Below, in pieces: positions 51,196 to 60,053 of a DNA stretch of 64,000 nucleotides. The stretch spans positions 161,388-225,387 of the forward strand of contig CAXHEX010000008.1 in the NCBI GenBank assembly GCA_964016105.1, written 5' to 3'. The position numbers and the translations under genes are program-made. Source of the stretch: Ketobacter sp964016105 (GTDB lineage Bacteria; Pseudomonadota; Gammaproteobacteria; Pseudomonadales; Ketobacteraceae). The notes beneath the pieces are model-generated. The model had not been told where the DNA came from, searched no databases, and saw nothing but the letters and a program-made list of their open reading frames with translations. Within the stretch, counting starts at the first letter, position 1, and every line of letters starts with the position of its first letter.

Positions 51196-52113
51196 TCAAG
51201 TCTGGATTACTACATCTAATTGCTCTTGATGTTTTGCTTGATTCTTTGCCAATTTGTTAATGTTCTGAAACTTCCAACGAATCGCTGGCAAGTCTGCTGC
51301 ATTAGGATAATCAAACAATGCCCAGTCAGGCTGCCCTCTTTTGAATGACATGAGGAAGGCATGATCCCTTTCTGTGAAATGTTTTTGCAGTTCAATTAAC
51401 ATGATAGGCCTAACAGAGGCTAATTCTTCGCATTCAACTTTTTCAAAAGTCATTCCGTCAAATTCTGCCTGAAATTTCTCATTCAGAGGCTGCCAGTTTG
51501 GCGACATGACTTCATTAATAGGCCGAGGATGACTGAGTGTATAGGTTAAAAAGCCCACTAAAATCTCTCTCGAAATCCCTTCACTGCCAAGTAACATACG
51601 CACATCAAATAAGTCGCGAGGATGTTGGCGATCCATTGCAGCACACAATTTCCCACCATACAGATCGGGAAGACTGACTACCTGAATCTCAGCATAACCA
51701 AACTCGTCTTCAACAGACTCTTTAACTGGCATTATCTGTGCACTATGCAGTGTACCTCTGGCGACGGGCGACACTTCAATTTTGATTGTCGCAACCGGAC
51801 TTGATACAACGATTCTCAGTTCATCAGCTTTATTATCCTGAAATGCCGCTCGGATATCTGGTTGAGTATTTATTCTGTCTGTAATCCGCTGCAATGCAGC
51901 CCTGACATTAACCAAAGCCTCATCTCTTGGTTCAAGTGGAAGATAAGCAAGATCAATATCTACAGATAACCGAGGAAAATCTCTCACAAATAAATTAATG
52001 GCGGTGCCACCTTTAAGTGCAAAAACCGTCTCTGTTGCTACCACAGGAAGCATTCTTATGAGCAAGGAAACCTGTTTGTAATATGGGCTATCTTTATCCA
52101 TTATGTTGTTCAC
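51196..52113 (-). CDS. mosT: MosT, AbiEii-type nucleotidyltransferase toxin
   Basis: The 305-residue protein has the nucleotidyltransferase signature GGTAINLF followed by SVDIDLAYLP (G-[G]-T and D-x-D). AbiEii-type toxins of this group are counteracted by AbiEi. In SXT, MosT-MosA in this hotspot promotes maintenance by harming cells that lose the element. The stop codon TGA (51196-51198) touches the end of the IS481 element, so the last residues may have been replaced. It overlaps mosA by about 20 bp. Confidence 0.88.
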   Translation of the reverse strand: MNNIMDKDSPYYKQVSLLIRMLPVVATETVFALKGGTAINLFVRDFPRLSVDIDLAYLPLEPRDEALVNVRAALQRITDRINTQPDIRAAFQDNKADELRIVVSSPVATIKIEVSPVARGTLHSAQIMPVKESVEDEFGYAEIQVVSLPDLYGGKLCAAMDRQHPRDLFDVRMLLGSEGISREILVGFLTYTLSHPRPINEVMSPNWQPLNEKFQAEFDGMTFEKVECEELASVRPIMLIELQKHFTERDHAFLMSFKRGQPDWALFDYPNAADLPAIRWKFQNINKLAKNQAKHQEQLDVVIQT

Positions 52114-52885
52114 CTTTTTTGACGCTTAATATCTCTGGCACTGTGATTTGATATCGCTCATCAAAACGTCCTTTTTGGACAACCTGCCGCTTTCCTGCAC
52201 CCAATTTAATTCTTGTTTCATCTATGCGATTGACCCACTGGTGATCGTAGTATCGACCCAGAAATAGAAATATTCGGTTTGCCTGAACAGAGCTGCTTCG
52301 TTCAAGAATATCTTGTACTTTTCTAGGGCTAAGATTGACTAAACCCTGAAATAATTCTGCGACATGCTCAAATGAAATCAGCTTCCCAATCCCGTCTACC
52401 ACTTCATAGGCAGCAAGTTCTGCACAGCTGACAGTGAGTTCTTTCTCTTTAACCGTGATCCTTTTCAAATCTTTCTCGGGATTCACTTCAAGCTTATGGT
52501 TTCCACAGTAAAACCAATTCTGATAAGGGAATTCACGAAACCATTTTGGTAAGGACGACTTGTTTTTAACGCAAATCCAAACTTGCTCTTTGTTCAGCTG
52601 TAAATAGTGACTCAGTCCCTGGTGAGTTAAGCTGCTCAATCCAGCCAAATGAACTGAAACGCCCAATTGCACATCTAATGCTTGAATGGCATCAACCCAA
52701 GTTGGCTTTATATCGCCCTGCGCATCTGGACGATAATACACGCCAGAACATAGCTTCTTTAGCCAACCGTTCTGCGCGTACTTTTGAGCCAAGGAATAGC
52801 TCACACCGTTTTCAGTCAGCCATTGCTGAAGTACTAGCGCACCAGGAGAAGTATGAGCAACAAGCCAGTTTATCTTAGATGACAT
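52094..52885 (-). CDS. mosA: MosA, AbiEi-type antitoxin and autorepressor
   Basis: I take the ATG at 52885 (MSSKINWLV, 263 residues); an ATG at 52927 is also possible. The N-terminal half holds the AbiEi winged helix (SLAQKYAQNGWLKKL, GVYYRPD) and the rest the AbiEi antitoxin domain. AbiEi proteins neutralise AbiEii and repress their own promoter. Repeated TTTTAACAC at 52885-52893 and 52948-52956 flank the promoter region and may be operators. Confidence 0.85.
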   Translation of the reverse strand: MSSKINWLVAHTSPGALVLQQWLTENGVSYSLAQKYAQNGWLKKLCSGVYYRPDAQGDIKPTWVDAIQALDVQLGVSVHLAGLSSLTHQGLSHYLQLNKEQVWICVKNKSSLPKWFREFPYQNWFYCGNHKLEVNPEKDLKRITVKEKELTVSCAELAAYEVVDGIGKLISFEHVAELFQGLVNLSPRKVQDILERSSSVQANRIFLFLGRYYDHQWVNRIDETRIKLGAGKRQVVQKGRFDERYQITVPEILSVKKGEQHNG

Positions 52886-53020
52886 TTTAACACCCAAAGT
52901 ATGAATATCACGAACAGTATAAACCATATAGTTTATTGTGACAGTGATTTTAACACTTTAGGTATTAATACACCAAATACTGTAAACCAAACCCGCTAAT
53001 GCGGCGTTGTTGAAATGAAA

Positions 53021-53063
53021 AGGTCTACACAACATCACCAATAACCCGATGTTGTGTAGACCT
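53021..53063 (-). terminator. Strong hairpin terminator after traA
   Basis: Perfect 16 bp arms AGGTCTACACAACATC (53021-53036) and GATGTTGTGTAGACCT (53048-53063) enclose an 11-base loop. On the minus strand the stem is followed by TTTTC, about 40 bp past the traA stop. It should stop the traL-to-traA transcript before the hotspot. Confidence 0.8.
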
Positions 53064-53104
53064 AGTTTGATTACCTTAAGTGAACTGCCTACTGTGGCTC
53101 ACAT

Positions 53105-53491
53105 TCAGGTGCCCAGTAAAACGGCGCTGATTGCTGGAACTGTTGTGCCAATGACTTCTTGAGTGCTAGCAACAACAGGTAAGGTTGCAGACATAACACT
53201 TTCAACGACGGTTGGCGTATTGTAGAGCCCCATACCGCCACCAATGCCCAAGGCAAAAGCCATCAAGCTTTGGCGAGCGATACCGCCCACAATACCCACC
53301 AGAACCATGGCTCCCGCTACGATCCGTCCCAAAGTACCTTGGGTCCAATCTTTTAGGGTATCCCACACATCAGTGAAAGCATCACCACCGGTGCCCGCAA
53401 ATGAGGGCTCCGAAATCATTAACGCCATTAAACCAAGCGCACCAATGGTCATTAGGCGCTGAGTTTGAATGGTGCGAACTGCATTTGTCAT
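53105..53491 (-). CDS. traA: TraA, pilin precursor
   Basis: The 128-residue protein has a long leader ending near SFAG (about residue 32) and two hydrophobic segments (about 56-75 and 77-92), the layout of F-type prepilins. After cleavage by the TrhF-like peptidase or host enzymes it forms the pilus shaft. The start overlaps the traV stop by 4 bp. Confidence 0.9.
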   Translation of the reverse strand: MTNAVRTIQTQRLMTIGALGLMALMISEPSFAGTGGDAFTDVWDTLKDWTQGTLGRIVAGAMVLVGIVGGIARQSLMAFALGIGGGMGLYNTPTVVESVMSATLPVVASTQEVIGTTVPAISAVLLGT

Positions 53492-54060
53492 TCGTTAGTT
53501 TCTCCGTAGATACTCAAGTTATCGCGCTTACCATCAGCTCCCGCTGAGGCTGAATCGCTTTGAGTCTGAAGTGGACGTAGCACTGGCGAAACCGTTCGAG
53601 GTGCTGACACCCCAATATCCCACCGGCGCGGTTCAATTTCGGTAAACACGTAGCTGGATAAATTCAGATCTCCACGGTCATCCTCCCAAGGCGCAATCCA
53701 AATTCGCATTACCCTTGAAGGAATGCGAATAGGTGCAGATTGCTGCGTCTCAGGTAATGCTGGATGGTTCAACAGTCCTGTTTCTAAATCAGATTGTGAA
53801 TACCCCGAGGGAGAACCAATTCGAGTCGCCACAGCATCAATCGTCTTGGGTGCAGCGCCATTACTGGTAAGCTCATAGACTTCACGAGCGGATAAACAGC
53901 GCACACCGTCAGGCATACCTGGGCAACCATATTCACTACTCCCAAGACCCAATGAACTACAGCCAGACAATAAGGTTGAGCCGACTGCCAATAAAAGTAA
54001 TCCAGCTTTAGACCACTGTTTTGACTGGTGCTTTGGGTTGTTCTGCATTGATGTCGTCAT
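53488..54060 (-). CDS. traV: TraV, outer-membrane lipoprotein of the transfer channel
   Basis: I start at the ATG at 54060 with AGGAG upstream, placing the lipobox LLSGC about 33 residues in; the frame is open further 5' to the traB stop. The 190-residue product has the TraV Cys-rich segment EYGCPGMPDGVRCLSAREVYELTS. TraV anchors the TraK/TraB core complex in the outer membrane. Confidence 0.9.
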   Translation of the reverse strand: MTTSMQNNPKHQSKQWSKAGLLLLAVGSTLLSGCSSLGLGSSEYGCPGMPDGVRCLSAREVYELTSNGAAPKTIDAVATRIGSPSGYSQSDLETGLLNHPALPETQQSAPIRIPSRVMRIWIAPWEDDRGDLNLSSYVFTEIEPRRWDIGVSAPRTVSPVLRPLQTQSDSASAGADGKRDNLSIYGETNE

Positions 54061-54134
54061 GGTTAACTCTCCTCTGGATACACATCTTATTGTCTGAAAC
54101 GGACTTCGATCGGTTAGCAACATGCAGGATTTTT

Positions 54135-55424
54135 TCATCTTCTTGCACCTACCCCTTGTGAAGTGGCCAATGACAACGAGGCCCCACGAGTGACTATGAC
54201 TTCAATTTTCCTTGCAGCGTCTACCTCTATGACTGGGAACATATTTTCAGCCATGTCCAAATAGAACTTGGCCACTCGATCCAATGCTTTACCTGTGCCT
54301 TTAATCGCAGCGCCTTGTAATGCTTCTTGGCTCATGACTTGCTGGTACAGCTGAGTATCACCGGCATTACCCGTCTGAATCGTTGGTACAGGATTCACAT
54401 CAAATGCGCCAGCCAAGCCCTGAAGGAATCCGGCCATCATCGATTTGGCCACCAGCTGGCCTTGTTTCGACACTAATCGGCCTCGAATACCGGCTTTGCC
54501 GTCTTCACCTACAGCATAAGAATCCAGTCGTGTTTCAATGACGCCACCATCTTCTCTCACACATGAAATGGTCTCGCCTCGCAAATAAGCACGCTCAGAG
54601 CTCAAATCACCGTAACCTGCGGCGATCAAGAAACACTCTTTGATATCCGCTCTAAATCGGTTGGGTAAAATGGCCTCCTTTTGAATCCTCAGCAATGCAG
54701 GAAAAGGTTCGCGTCTTGCGGACTCGTGAGTAGGAGCATCCAAACCCGTGATCAAAGTACCTGAGATGATGCTGCCCGCCGGTAAATACAAAGGCGGCGC
54801 TTCTTGCACAACAACCTCTGGTTCAGCAACCACTTCAGGCTCAATCATACGAATCGTGATTGGCGGCAATGGAACATCCCGAGCTCGTGTACCTTGGCCA
54901 TTGGCTGGCTGCTGATAGAGCGGATCAGGCAGCGGCGCATTGGCAAAATAGTCGTCTGGGTTAGACGGCAGAGGCTTTTCGTCTTTGGGTAATTCCATGG
55001 CAGATAAAGGCACTTTAAAACGGCTATTTGTGCCTTCAACTGCTGCATCACCTCCAGCGCGAACATCATCAAGTTCCGCTCGAAGGCGAGCCAACTCCGC
55101 ATTGACCTCACTTGGTATAGAAGGCGAACCTGGGCTTAGCCGTCCTGAATCGACGTCACGACGCAAGCGCTCAACTTCACGACGTAACTGTTCATTGCGC
55201 TCACTGAGTAGTTTTACGTTCGCAGCCAAACTATCGACCCCAACATCACGAGTATTGGTATCCGTAAGAATGTGCCGGATCGTTTCCTGTCGGTTCCGAC
55301 TACTTGAGCCATCGTCAGGATTAGGTGAAAACACCATCACCATAAGGATGAGACCACCAGCAATACCAGCAACCGATAGGCCCCGCTTCATGTTCGGGCT
55401 CATTTGTTCCCATTGTGCTTTCAT
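54135..55424 (-). CDS. traB: TraB, core complex scaffold (VirB10 class)
   Basis: The 429-residue protein has a membrane segment near residues 14-32, a coiled coil (about 60-125) and a VirB10-like C-terminal beta barrel with AGSIISGTLITGLDAP and DIKECFLIAAGYGDLSSERAYLR read as separate blocks. TraB spans both membranes and links TraC energy to the outer pore. It is 2 bp from traK. Confidence 0.92.
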   Translation of the reverse strand: MKAQWEQMSPNMKRGLSVAGIAGGLILMVMVFSPNPDDGSSSRNRQETIRHILTDTNTRDVGVDSLAANVKLLSERNEQLRREVERLRRDVDSGRLSPGSPSIPSEVNAELARLRAELDDVRAGGDAAVEGTNSRFKVPLSAMELPKDEKPLPSNPDDYFANAPLPDPLYQQPANGQGTRARDVPLPPITIRMIEPEVVAEPEVVVQEAPPLYLPAGSIISGTLITGLDAPTHESARREPFPALLRIQKEAILPNRFRADIKECFLIAAGYGDLSSERAYLRGETISCVREDGGVIETRLDSYAVGEDGKAGIRGRLVSKQGQLVAKSMMAGFLQGLAGAFDVNPVPTIQTGNAGDTQLYQQVMSQEALQGAAIKGTGKALDRVAKFYLDMAENMFPVIEVDAARKIEVIVTRGASLSLATSQGVGARR

Positions 55425-55426
55425 CG

Positions 55427-56326
55427 TTATTCACCTCCCACAAGAAGCGAAGGTCGCTGACTTTCCACCGCTTCTTCACGATGATTCCGAACAACCACAT
55501 ACAACTCAGTCTTTTCACCTGGCAACAAGATATTGCGAGGCCAGTAGGCGCTTGCCACTATATCTGGTGCATGACAGGCTATTTCACTGGCTTCTATCGG
55601 CTCATCGGCAAAGCTTTCAACCAGTCCTACATAGACGGTGAAGTAATGTCCCGTCACAATTTGCCCCTGCTTAAAACCAAACTTTAAGCCAGGCTGAAAA
55701 CATTTCGGGCTTGTGTCAGTTTGGCCTGCTAAACGGATGTCATAGCCTTGTGGTAACTCATGTAGTGCAAGGCGTCTGAGTAAATCACGTAAGCTATCGA
55801 CGTATGGCTGAGTCGTTTCCCAAGTGGCGGCTTTTCGGTTCACGACGCCCTTGATAGGCCACTGCTGACCATCAATAGCTAAGGTGATTTCACGCGGTGG
55901 AATACGACGAGGTACTAAGGTGACAGATAATGCGGGCGCTTCCTGACCAGGCGGAGTGATGTAAAGTGAAACCGGTGATTCTTTGTCCGTGGCCACATAT
56001 ACAACATTCCCCTTGATTTGCGTCTGAGCATCACTGGTTGTTCTCACCTGAGGCGATTCAAACGGCGTCACAATCCGATTCAGATGACCAAGTGCTACAG
56101 GGATCAGTTCATTAACCCCCGGTGTCATCAGTAGCGTTGTTGGCGCATCCGTTGCAACCGTATTGCTTTGAACCGGTGGATTTGCTGTAGCAGACTGCTT
56201 CATCACACTGGCTGGCACAATCGGCAATTCCACGTCTGCATACGACGCTTGAGATAACAGGACGCCACTCAAGCTGATTGCGATTAAGCTTGGTGTCATC
56301 CATCGACTAATTTTGGTTCGCATCAT
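55427..56326 (-). CDS. traK: TraK, outer-membrane-associated core protein (VirB9 class)
   Basis: The 299-residue protein has a signal peptide (to about SYA, residue 30) and the TraK secretin-like segment LGHLNRIVTPFESP. It joins TraV and TraB in the outer part of the channel. It overlaps traE by about 20 bp, so translation is coupled. Confidence 0.92.
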   Translation of the reverse strand: MMRTKISRWMTPSLIAISLSGVLLSQASYADVELPIVPASVMKQSATANPPVQSNTVATDAPTTLLMTPGVNELIPVALGHLNRIVTPFESPQVRTTSDAQTQIKGNVVYVATDKESPVSLYITPPGQEAPALSVTLVPRRIPPREITLAIDGQQWPIKGVVNRKAATWETTQPYVDSLRDLLRRLALHELPQGYDIRLAGQTDTSPKCFQPGLKFGFKQGQIVTGHYFTVYVGLVESFADEPIEASEIACHAPDIVASAYWPRNILLPGEKTELYVVVRNHREEAVESQRPSLLVGGE

Positions 56327-56933
56327 TCACCCTCCGGTTTTGCTCTTGGGTCAACTTTTCACGAATTCGCTTCGTTCTAGCTTGCCCTTCATACGTATCC
56401 ATCCAACTGAGCTTTGGACGGTATTGCTCAATATCGATGTCAAACTCATAGGTGCGAGTTTGGCGCTGTTCATCTCCAGATGGTCCAGAGACCAAGGAAT
56501 AACCGGTCACAAAGACATGACCGGTTTCATACTCATACTCCACTTGTCTGGGTTGGAATTTGAGCGTGACTCGGTCTTCGCGGATTTGTCTTGCCTGAAT
56601 CTCCAGTGCATCGACCACTTGCTGGTACACCGCTGGAGAAAGCAGCGGCTCGATAGCAACTCGGATAAAAGACACATTACCCGGGGTCACGTTGCCCATA
56701 AGCTCAGCCAGGTAGAGTCCCCAGGATTCAAGGTAAGGTTGAGTGGCTTGGTTTCGTGACACTTCAGCCGTTTCAGACAAGGTTGGTGGTTGAATAGCTA
56801 CCACGGTATTGCGAGAAAATGCCGCTACCGCAAGCAGCAAATTAGATAGCACCAGCACCGCAATCAGAAACCGTTGCCATCGGTTCTCTAATTGCGTGCC
56901 TTGCCATGATTTTAAAAACACGTCGAACTTCAC
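56307..56933 (-). CDS. traE: TraE, inner-membrane pilus assembly protein (VirB5/B8-like position)
   Basis: The 208-residue product has one membrane segment (about residues 23-43) and a periplasmic domain with YLESWGLYLAELMGNVTPGN. The fold is VirB8-like in F-type systems. It overlaps traL by 4 bp. Confidence 0.9.
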   Translation of the reverse strand: MKFDVFLKSWQGTQLENRWQRFLIAVLVLSNLLLAVAAFSRNTVVAIQPPTLSETAEVSRNQATQPYLESWGLYLAELMGNVTPGNVSFIRVAIEPLLSPAVYQQVVDALEIQARQIREDRVTLKFQPRQVEYEYETGHVFVTGYSLVSGPSGDEQRQTRTYEFDIDIEQYRPKLSWMDTYEGQARTKRIREKLTQEQNRRVNDANQN

Positions 56934-57217
56934 GGCAGATAGCTCCTGATAAATGGGTTAGGGATCGTCTTGGCCTTGGTTGGCAACAGTCCGGCCCAGT
57001 AGATGGCGTGGAGAATAAAACCATCTGGGCGACCATCACGAAAACGCCGATAGAGCTTGGTTGTCACCAACCCCAACAGGCATAAAACCAAGGCATTACC
57101 GGTAAAAATGCCGATCACTAGCCCCAACAGAATGGGAGCCATCTCATCGGCACTCCAAAGCAGGAAGTGCGGCGGGTCATCGATATAGGACGGAATACTC
57201 ACAGGTTCCATAGTCAC
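56930..57217 (-). CDS. traL: TraL, small inner-membrane transfer protein (VirB3-like)
   Basis: The 95-residue protein has a membrane hairpin (about residues 27-57, PILLGLVIGIFTGNALVLCLLGLV) and the short polar ends typical of TraL. It is the first gene of the traL-E-K-B-V-A operon. The 282 bp upstream of it up to 57499 holds no gene I can support; the SetCD-activated promoter should lie there. One edge of the accessory region with the integron is next to it. Confidence 0.9.
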   Translation of the reverse strand: MTMEPVSIPSYIDDPPHFLLWSADEMAPILLGLVIGIFTGNALVLCLLGLVTTKLYRRFRDGRPDGFILHAIYWAGLLPTKAKTIPNPFIRSYLP

Positions 57218-57499
57218 TCCTCGTTGTTTGAATTGAGAAGTGAAGAATGCCTCGGGATTGGCAGCTTCAGTGGTCAGCTAGATGCCGAATTCTTGAATGT
57301 TTTGAGGGTTCTACTCAGACAATACTAACAATTGATCTTTTTAATGCAGTTGATATGATGGGGATATTGGTCGTGTCGAGACCAGCTGCCCACTTTAGCA
57401 AACCCGGACGGGACGACATGCATATCAAATTTATTTTTTGCTTAGGTTTTTTCTGCGACCTCGGCAGTGGGCACCGTATTCGCTAATAGGAGAAACTCA

Positions 57500-58087
57500 A
57501 TGAAAATTATTAAAATCATTTCCTCTGACACGGTTGAACGTTTAAAGCAAAAAGCACGAAAGCTTAAACGTGAAAAATCTATTCCACACACTCAAGCACT
57601 CGATGAAATTGCAAACTCTGTTGGTTTTAATCATTGGCATCAAGTTGTACAAGCTAATGACTTACTGAAGCCATCAGAAGTGGCGTTATCTTCAGGATGT
57701 GTCATGGCTTTTGATGTCAAAGATGGTATGGATGTCGATACCAGTGATGGAATTTTAATTGAAGACCACTTCTTGGAGATGCTCACTGAAAAGCAGCTAT
57801 TTGAAATTTATGTCAATTCCCCTGATGAGGACGACGAACAAAACAGGCCGCTAAAAGAAACGCTATCGGATTCAGAGCTTCAGGAGTACTTTCGAGATGA
57901 TTGCTCATTCATGTACTTCCGTCTTGCCGAACCTCATGCAAAAAAACCGCTGAAAGAAGTATTGGCTCTTATACGACAGTACTCGTTTTGGATGCCTCAA
58001 TATATTTGGCTTCAAGGCCACCTTATTGATACTTACCATTTGCCTGCTGAAGACGAGAACGGCAATACCGTAGGCGTAAGGCATTAA
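57500..58087 (+). CDS. Accessory protein with plasmid-type N-terminal motif, unknown function
   Basis: The ATG at 57500 has AGGAG nearby and gives 195 residues. The N-terminal part reads VERLKQKARKLKREKSIPHTQALDEIA then GFNHWHQVV in blocks, a small motif I have seen at the start of many plasmid and ICE proteins. The rest is acidic and has no recognised fold. It is divergent from traL and precedes the cassette region; it may be an ICE gene of the hotspot rather than a cassette. Confidence 0.6.
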   Translation: MKIIKIISSDTVERLKQKARKLKREKSIPHTQALDEIANSVGFNHWHQVVQANDLLKPSEVALSSGCVMAFDVKDGMDVDTSDGILIEDHFLEMLTEKQLFEIYVNSPDEDDEQNRPLKETLSDSELQEYFRDDCSFMYFRLAEPHAKKPLKEVLALIRQYSFWMPQYIWLQGHLIDTYHLPAEDENGNTVGVRH

Positions 58088-58163
58088 AACAGGTGTTCGA
58101 GAATAGCACCAATGGAAAAGTAAAGGAGAGTTCTTACCACTACTATATCTGGCGAATCATTTG

Positions 58164-59095
58164 TTAAGGGCAGGTCATGAGTAGAAAGCTTCATGCTGAG
58201 AGAATGAACAAGGTTGTACATTTCATAGAAAACAACCTTGATTCAGGTGTTGATTGTGACAGGCTGTCTAAAATTGCGTGCTATTCAAAATTTCACTTTC
58301 ATCGCCTCTTTTACTCTTATGTTGGTGAGGGAGTTTACGCATTTCGCAAGCGTCTGCTGTTAGAGAGGGCAGTAAAGCACCTGTTGTACTCAGATGACAA
58401 CATTACAGACATTGCATTTAAATGTGGGTATGAAAATCAAGCCTCCTTCAATAAGGCATTTAGAAAACAGTTTTCATTCACACCAAGCCAAATCCGAAAA
58501 CAAATGGTTTCTGTTGATACAAGCAGAGTCAAATTAATCCGTAAGAGGAGTATTAATATGAAGCCAGAAATAATAGAATTTGAAAAAACAACAGTCATTT
58601 GCGCTAGAGCATTTGGTACTTATGCTGAAGCAGCACCGGAAGCCTGGAGCCAAATAATGAAATTCGCATATTCAAACAAGCTCATGAAAAAGGGCGTTAG
58701 AATGTTTGGCATATCACATGATGACCCGAATATCACAGAACCAAATAACATTCGCTATGATGCATGTGTAGACATTGATGCTAATATTGATAAAGAGGCT
58801 AATTTAAGAAAATCCACCGTATCAGGTGGCAAGTATGCAAAATTTCTTCATAAAGGCCCTTACGAAAACTTTCAGGAAACTTATACGCATATTTTCAACG
58901 AATGGCTACCCGAAAGTAATTACAGATTAAGGGACGATCCATGCTTTGAAATCTATCTGAATAAAGACCCCAGAAGAACAAAGCCTGAGAATCTTAAAAC
59001 AGAGATTTACATCCCAATTGAATAATATGCCTAACAATTAGCTGCACCCGACCTAAAATTCGCTTCGCGAATTTTAGGTCGGGTGAGCATTGACG
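58164..59095 (+). mobile_element. Integron gene cassette with AraC-GyrI gene
   Basis: The cassette runs from the core GTTAAGG (58163-58169) to the core GTTAGAA (59095-59101), cut after the G in each case, and ends in a well-formed attC. It holds one gene reading rightward. No attC precedes it, so it entered a secondary or attI-like site, or its left neighbour was lost. Confidence 0.7.
58177..59025 (+). CDS. AraC-family regulator with GyrI/SbmC-like domain
   Basis: The 282-residue protein has an N-terminal AraC double helix-turn-helix (about residues 8-105: YSKFHFHRLFYSYVGE, NITDIAFKCGYENQASFNKAF, FTPSQIRKQ) and a C-terminal GyrI-like effector domain (about 127-282: VICARAFGTYAEA, KYAKFLHKGPYENF). 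Rob, SoxS-like and SbmC relatives control drug efflux or respond to toxic compounds. It is a cassette gene with attC behind it. A drug-response role is plausible but unproved. Confidence 0.85.
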   Translation: MSRKLHAERMNKVVHFIENNLDSGVDCDRLSKIACYSKFHFHRLFYSYVGEGVYAFRKRLLLERAVKHLLYSDDNITDIAFKCGYENQASFNKAFRKQFSFTPSQIRKQMVSVDTSRVKLIRKRSINMKPEIIEFEKTTVICARAFGTYAEAAPEAWSQIMKFAYSNKLMKKGVRMFGISHDDPNITEPNNIRYDACVDIDANIDKEANLRKSTVSGGKYAKFLHKGPYENFQETYTHIFNEWLPESNYRLRDDPCFEIYLNKDPRRTKPENLKTEIYIPIE

Positions 59096-59101
59096 TTAGA
59101 A
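59029..59101 (+). other. attC recombination site
   Basis: R'' GCCTAAC (59029-59035), then a 19 bp perfect stem (CACCCGACCTAAAATTCGC from 59045, its complement ending at 59085) with a TTC loop, L-box CAAT/ATTG pairing, and R' GTTAGAA (59095-59101). This is a textbook folded attC of about 73 bp. Confidence 0.92.
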
Positions 59102-59124
59102 TTACAAACGAATCGAGGTGTATC

Positions 59125-59484
59125 ATGGAAGTCAATAGTCCAATCCCTATTCTAAGAAGTTTTGATGAAGGTAAGGCAAAAGAGTTCTATCTAGATTTTT
59201 TAGGTTTTAATTTGGATTGGGAGCACAGGTTCGAGGATGGGCTTCCCCTTTATATGCAAATATCAAGGAGTAGTTGCGTTTTACATGTTTCCGAACATCA
59301 TGGCGATAGTAGTCCAGGTGCATCATTAAGAATAATAGTTTCAGACTTGGATCACTATCAGAAGAGTTTAATGGCCAAACAGTACAATAACGCTCGCCCT
59401 GGCATTCAAGAAATGCCGTGGGGTACCAGTGACATGGTAATTAGCGATCCATTCGGCAACAAGTTGATATTTACAAATGGGTGA
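59125..59484 (+). CDS. VOC/glyoxalase-fold bleomycin-resistance-like protein
   Basis: The ATG at 59125 (GAGG upstream) gives 119 residues. Motifs SFDEGKAKEFYLDFLGF, VLHVSEHHGD and SDPFGNKL match the vicinal-oxygen-chelate fold of bleomycin-binding and related proteins. Such genes are frequent in integron cassettes. It starts 30 bp past the attC core, as a cassette gene would. Its ligand cannot be predicted from sequence alone. Confidence 0.83.
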   Translation: MEVNSPIPILRSFDEGKAKEFYLDFLGFNLDWEHRFEDGLPLYMQISRSSCVLHVSEHHGDSSPGASLRIIVSDLDHYQKSLMAKQYNNARPGIQEMPWGTSDMVISDPFGNKLIFTNG

Positions 59485-59545
59485 AAGACTTAAAAAGTAA
59501 TGGGTGAACACATCCGTCCATTTTACTAATAGAAAACAGAATTAG

Positions 59546-60049
59546 ATGAGTATAAATCGAGAAATAGCAATATGGGATGGGAAATCCGCTGATGATATCG
59601 GTGCGGTATACATTGAGCACCATTCTAAGCCTGGTTTTCTTGACTCTATCACCAATCTTATAACTGATGCATCTAATCAAAAGGGAGCTACATGGCTATT
59701 AAAAAAATGGCTGGAATCTGGAAATCAATTTGAGGCCGACCGTATAAGGAAAGTATATGATTCACTACAAGCAATAAATGATTGGGAATCTAAGCTACAT
59801 GTTCTTCAATGTATCCCCTACATGCCAATAGAAAAGGATGAAAAAAGGAAGGTCGAGTCATTCCTAAGGATTACGCTAACAGACTCTAATAAATTTGTAA
59901 GGGCTTGGTCATACAATGGGTTCTATGAGCTAGCGTTGCAGTATCCAGAGTATGTAAATGAAGTTAAACAATTTTTTGAGATGGCATTAAGAGATGAATC
60001 GGCTTCTGTAAAAGCCAGAATACGCAACATAATGAAAAAGGAATTCTAA
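59546..60049 (+). CDS. Helical HEAT-like cassette protein, unknown function
   Basis: The 167-residue product is helical with two repeat-like units (ADRIRKVYDSLQAINDWESKL, VESFLRITLTDSNKFVRAWS, VKQFFEMALRDESASVKARI), resembling short HEAT repeats. There is no attC between it and the VOC gene, so both may sit in one two-gene cassette. The end of its cassette is broken by an intron that entered its attC. Confidence 0.65.
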   Translation: MSINREIAIWDGKSADDIGAVYIEHHSKPGFLDSITNLITDASNQKGATWLLKKWLESGNQFEADRIRKVYDSLQAINDWESKLHVLQCIPYMPIEKDEKRKVESFLRITLTDSNKFVRAWSYNGFYELALQYPEYVNEVKQFFEMALRDESASVKARIRNIMKKEF

Positions 60050-60053
60050 TCGG

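Noticed and set aside
57380..57480. Possible riboswitch from the pairing of TGCCCAC with GTGGGCA about 80 bp apart upstream of 57500
   Set aside because: One long-range 7 bp pairing without a recognisable conserved core is not enough.
59485..59545. attC between the VOC gene and the next gene
   Set aside because: No R''/R' core pair and no palindrome of useful length.
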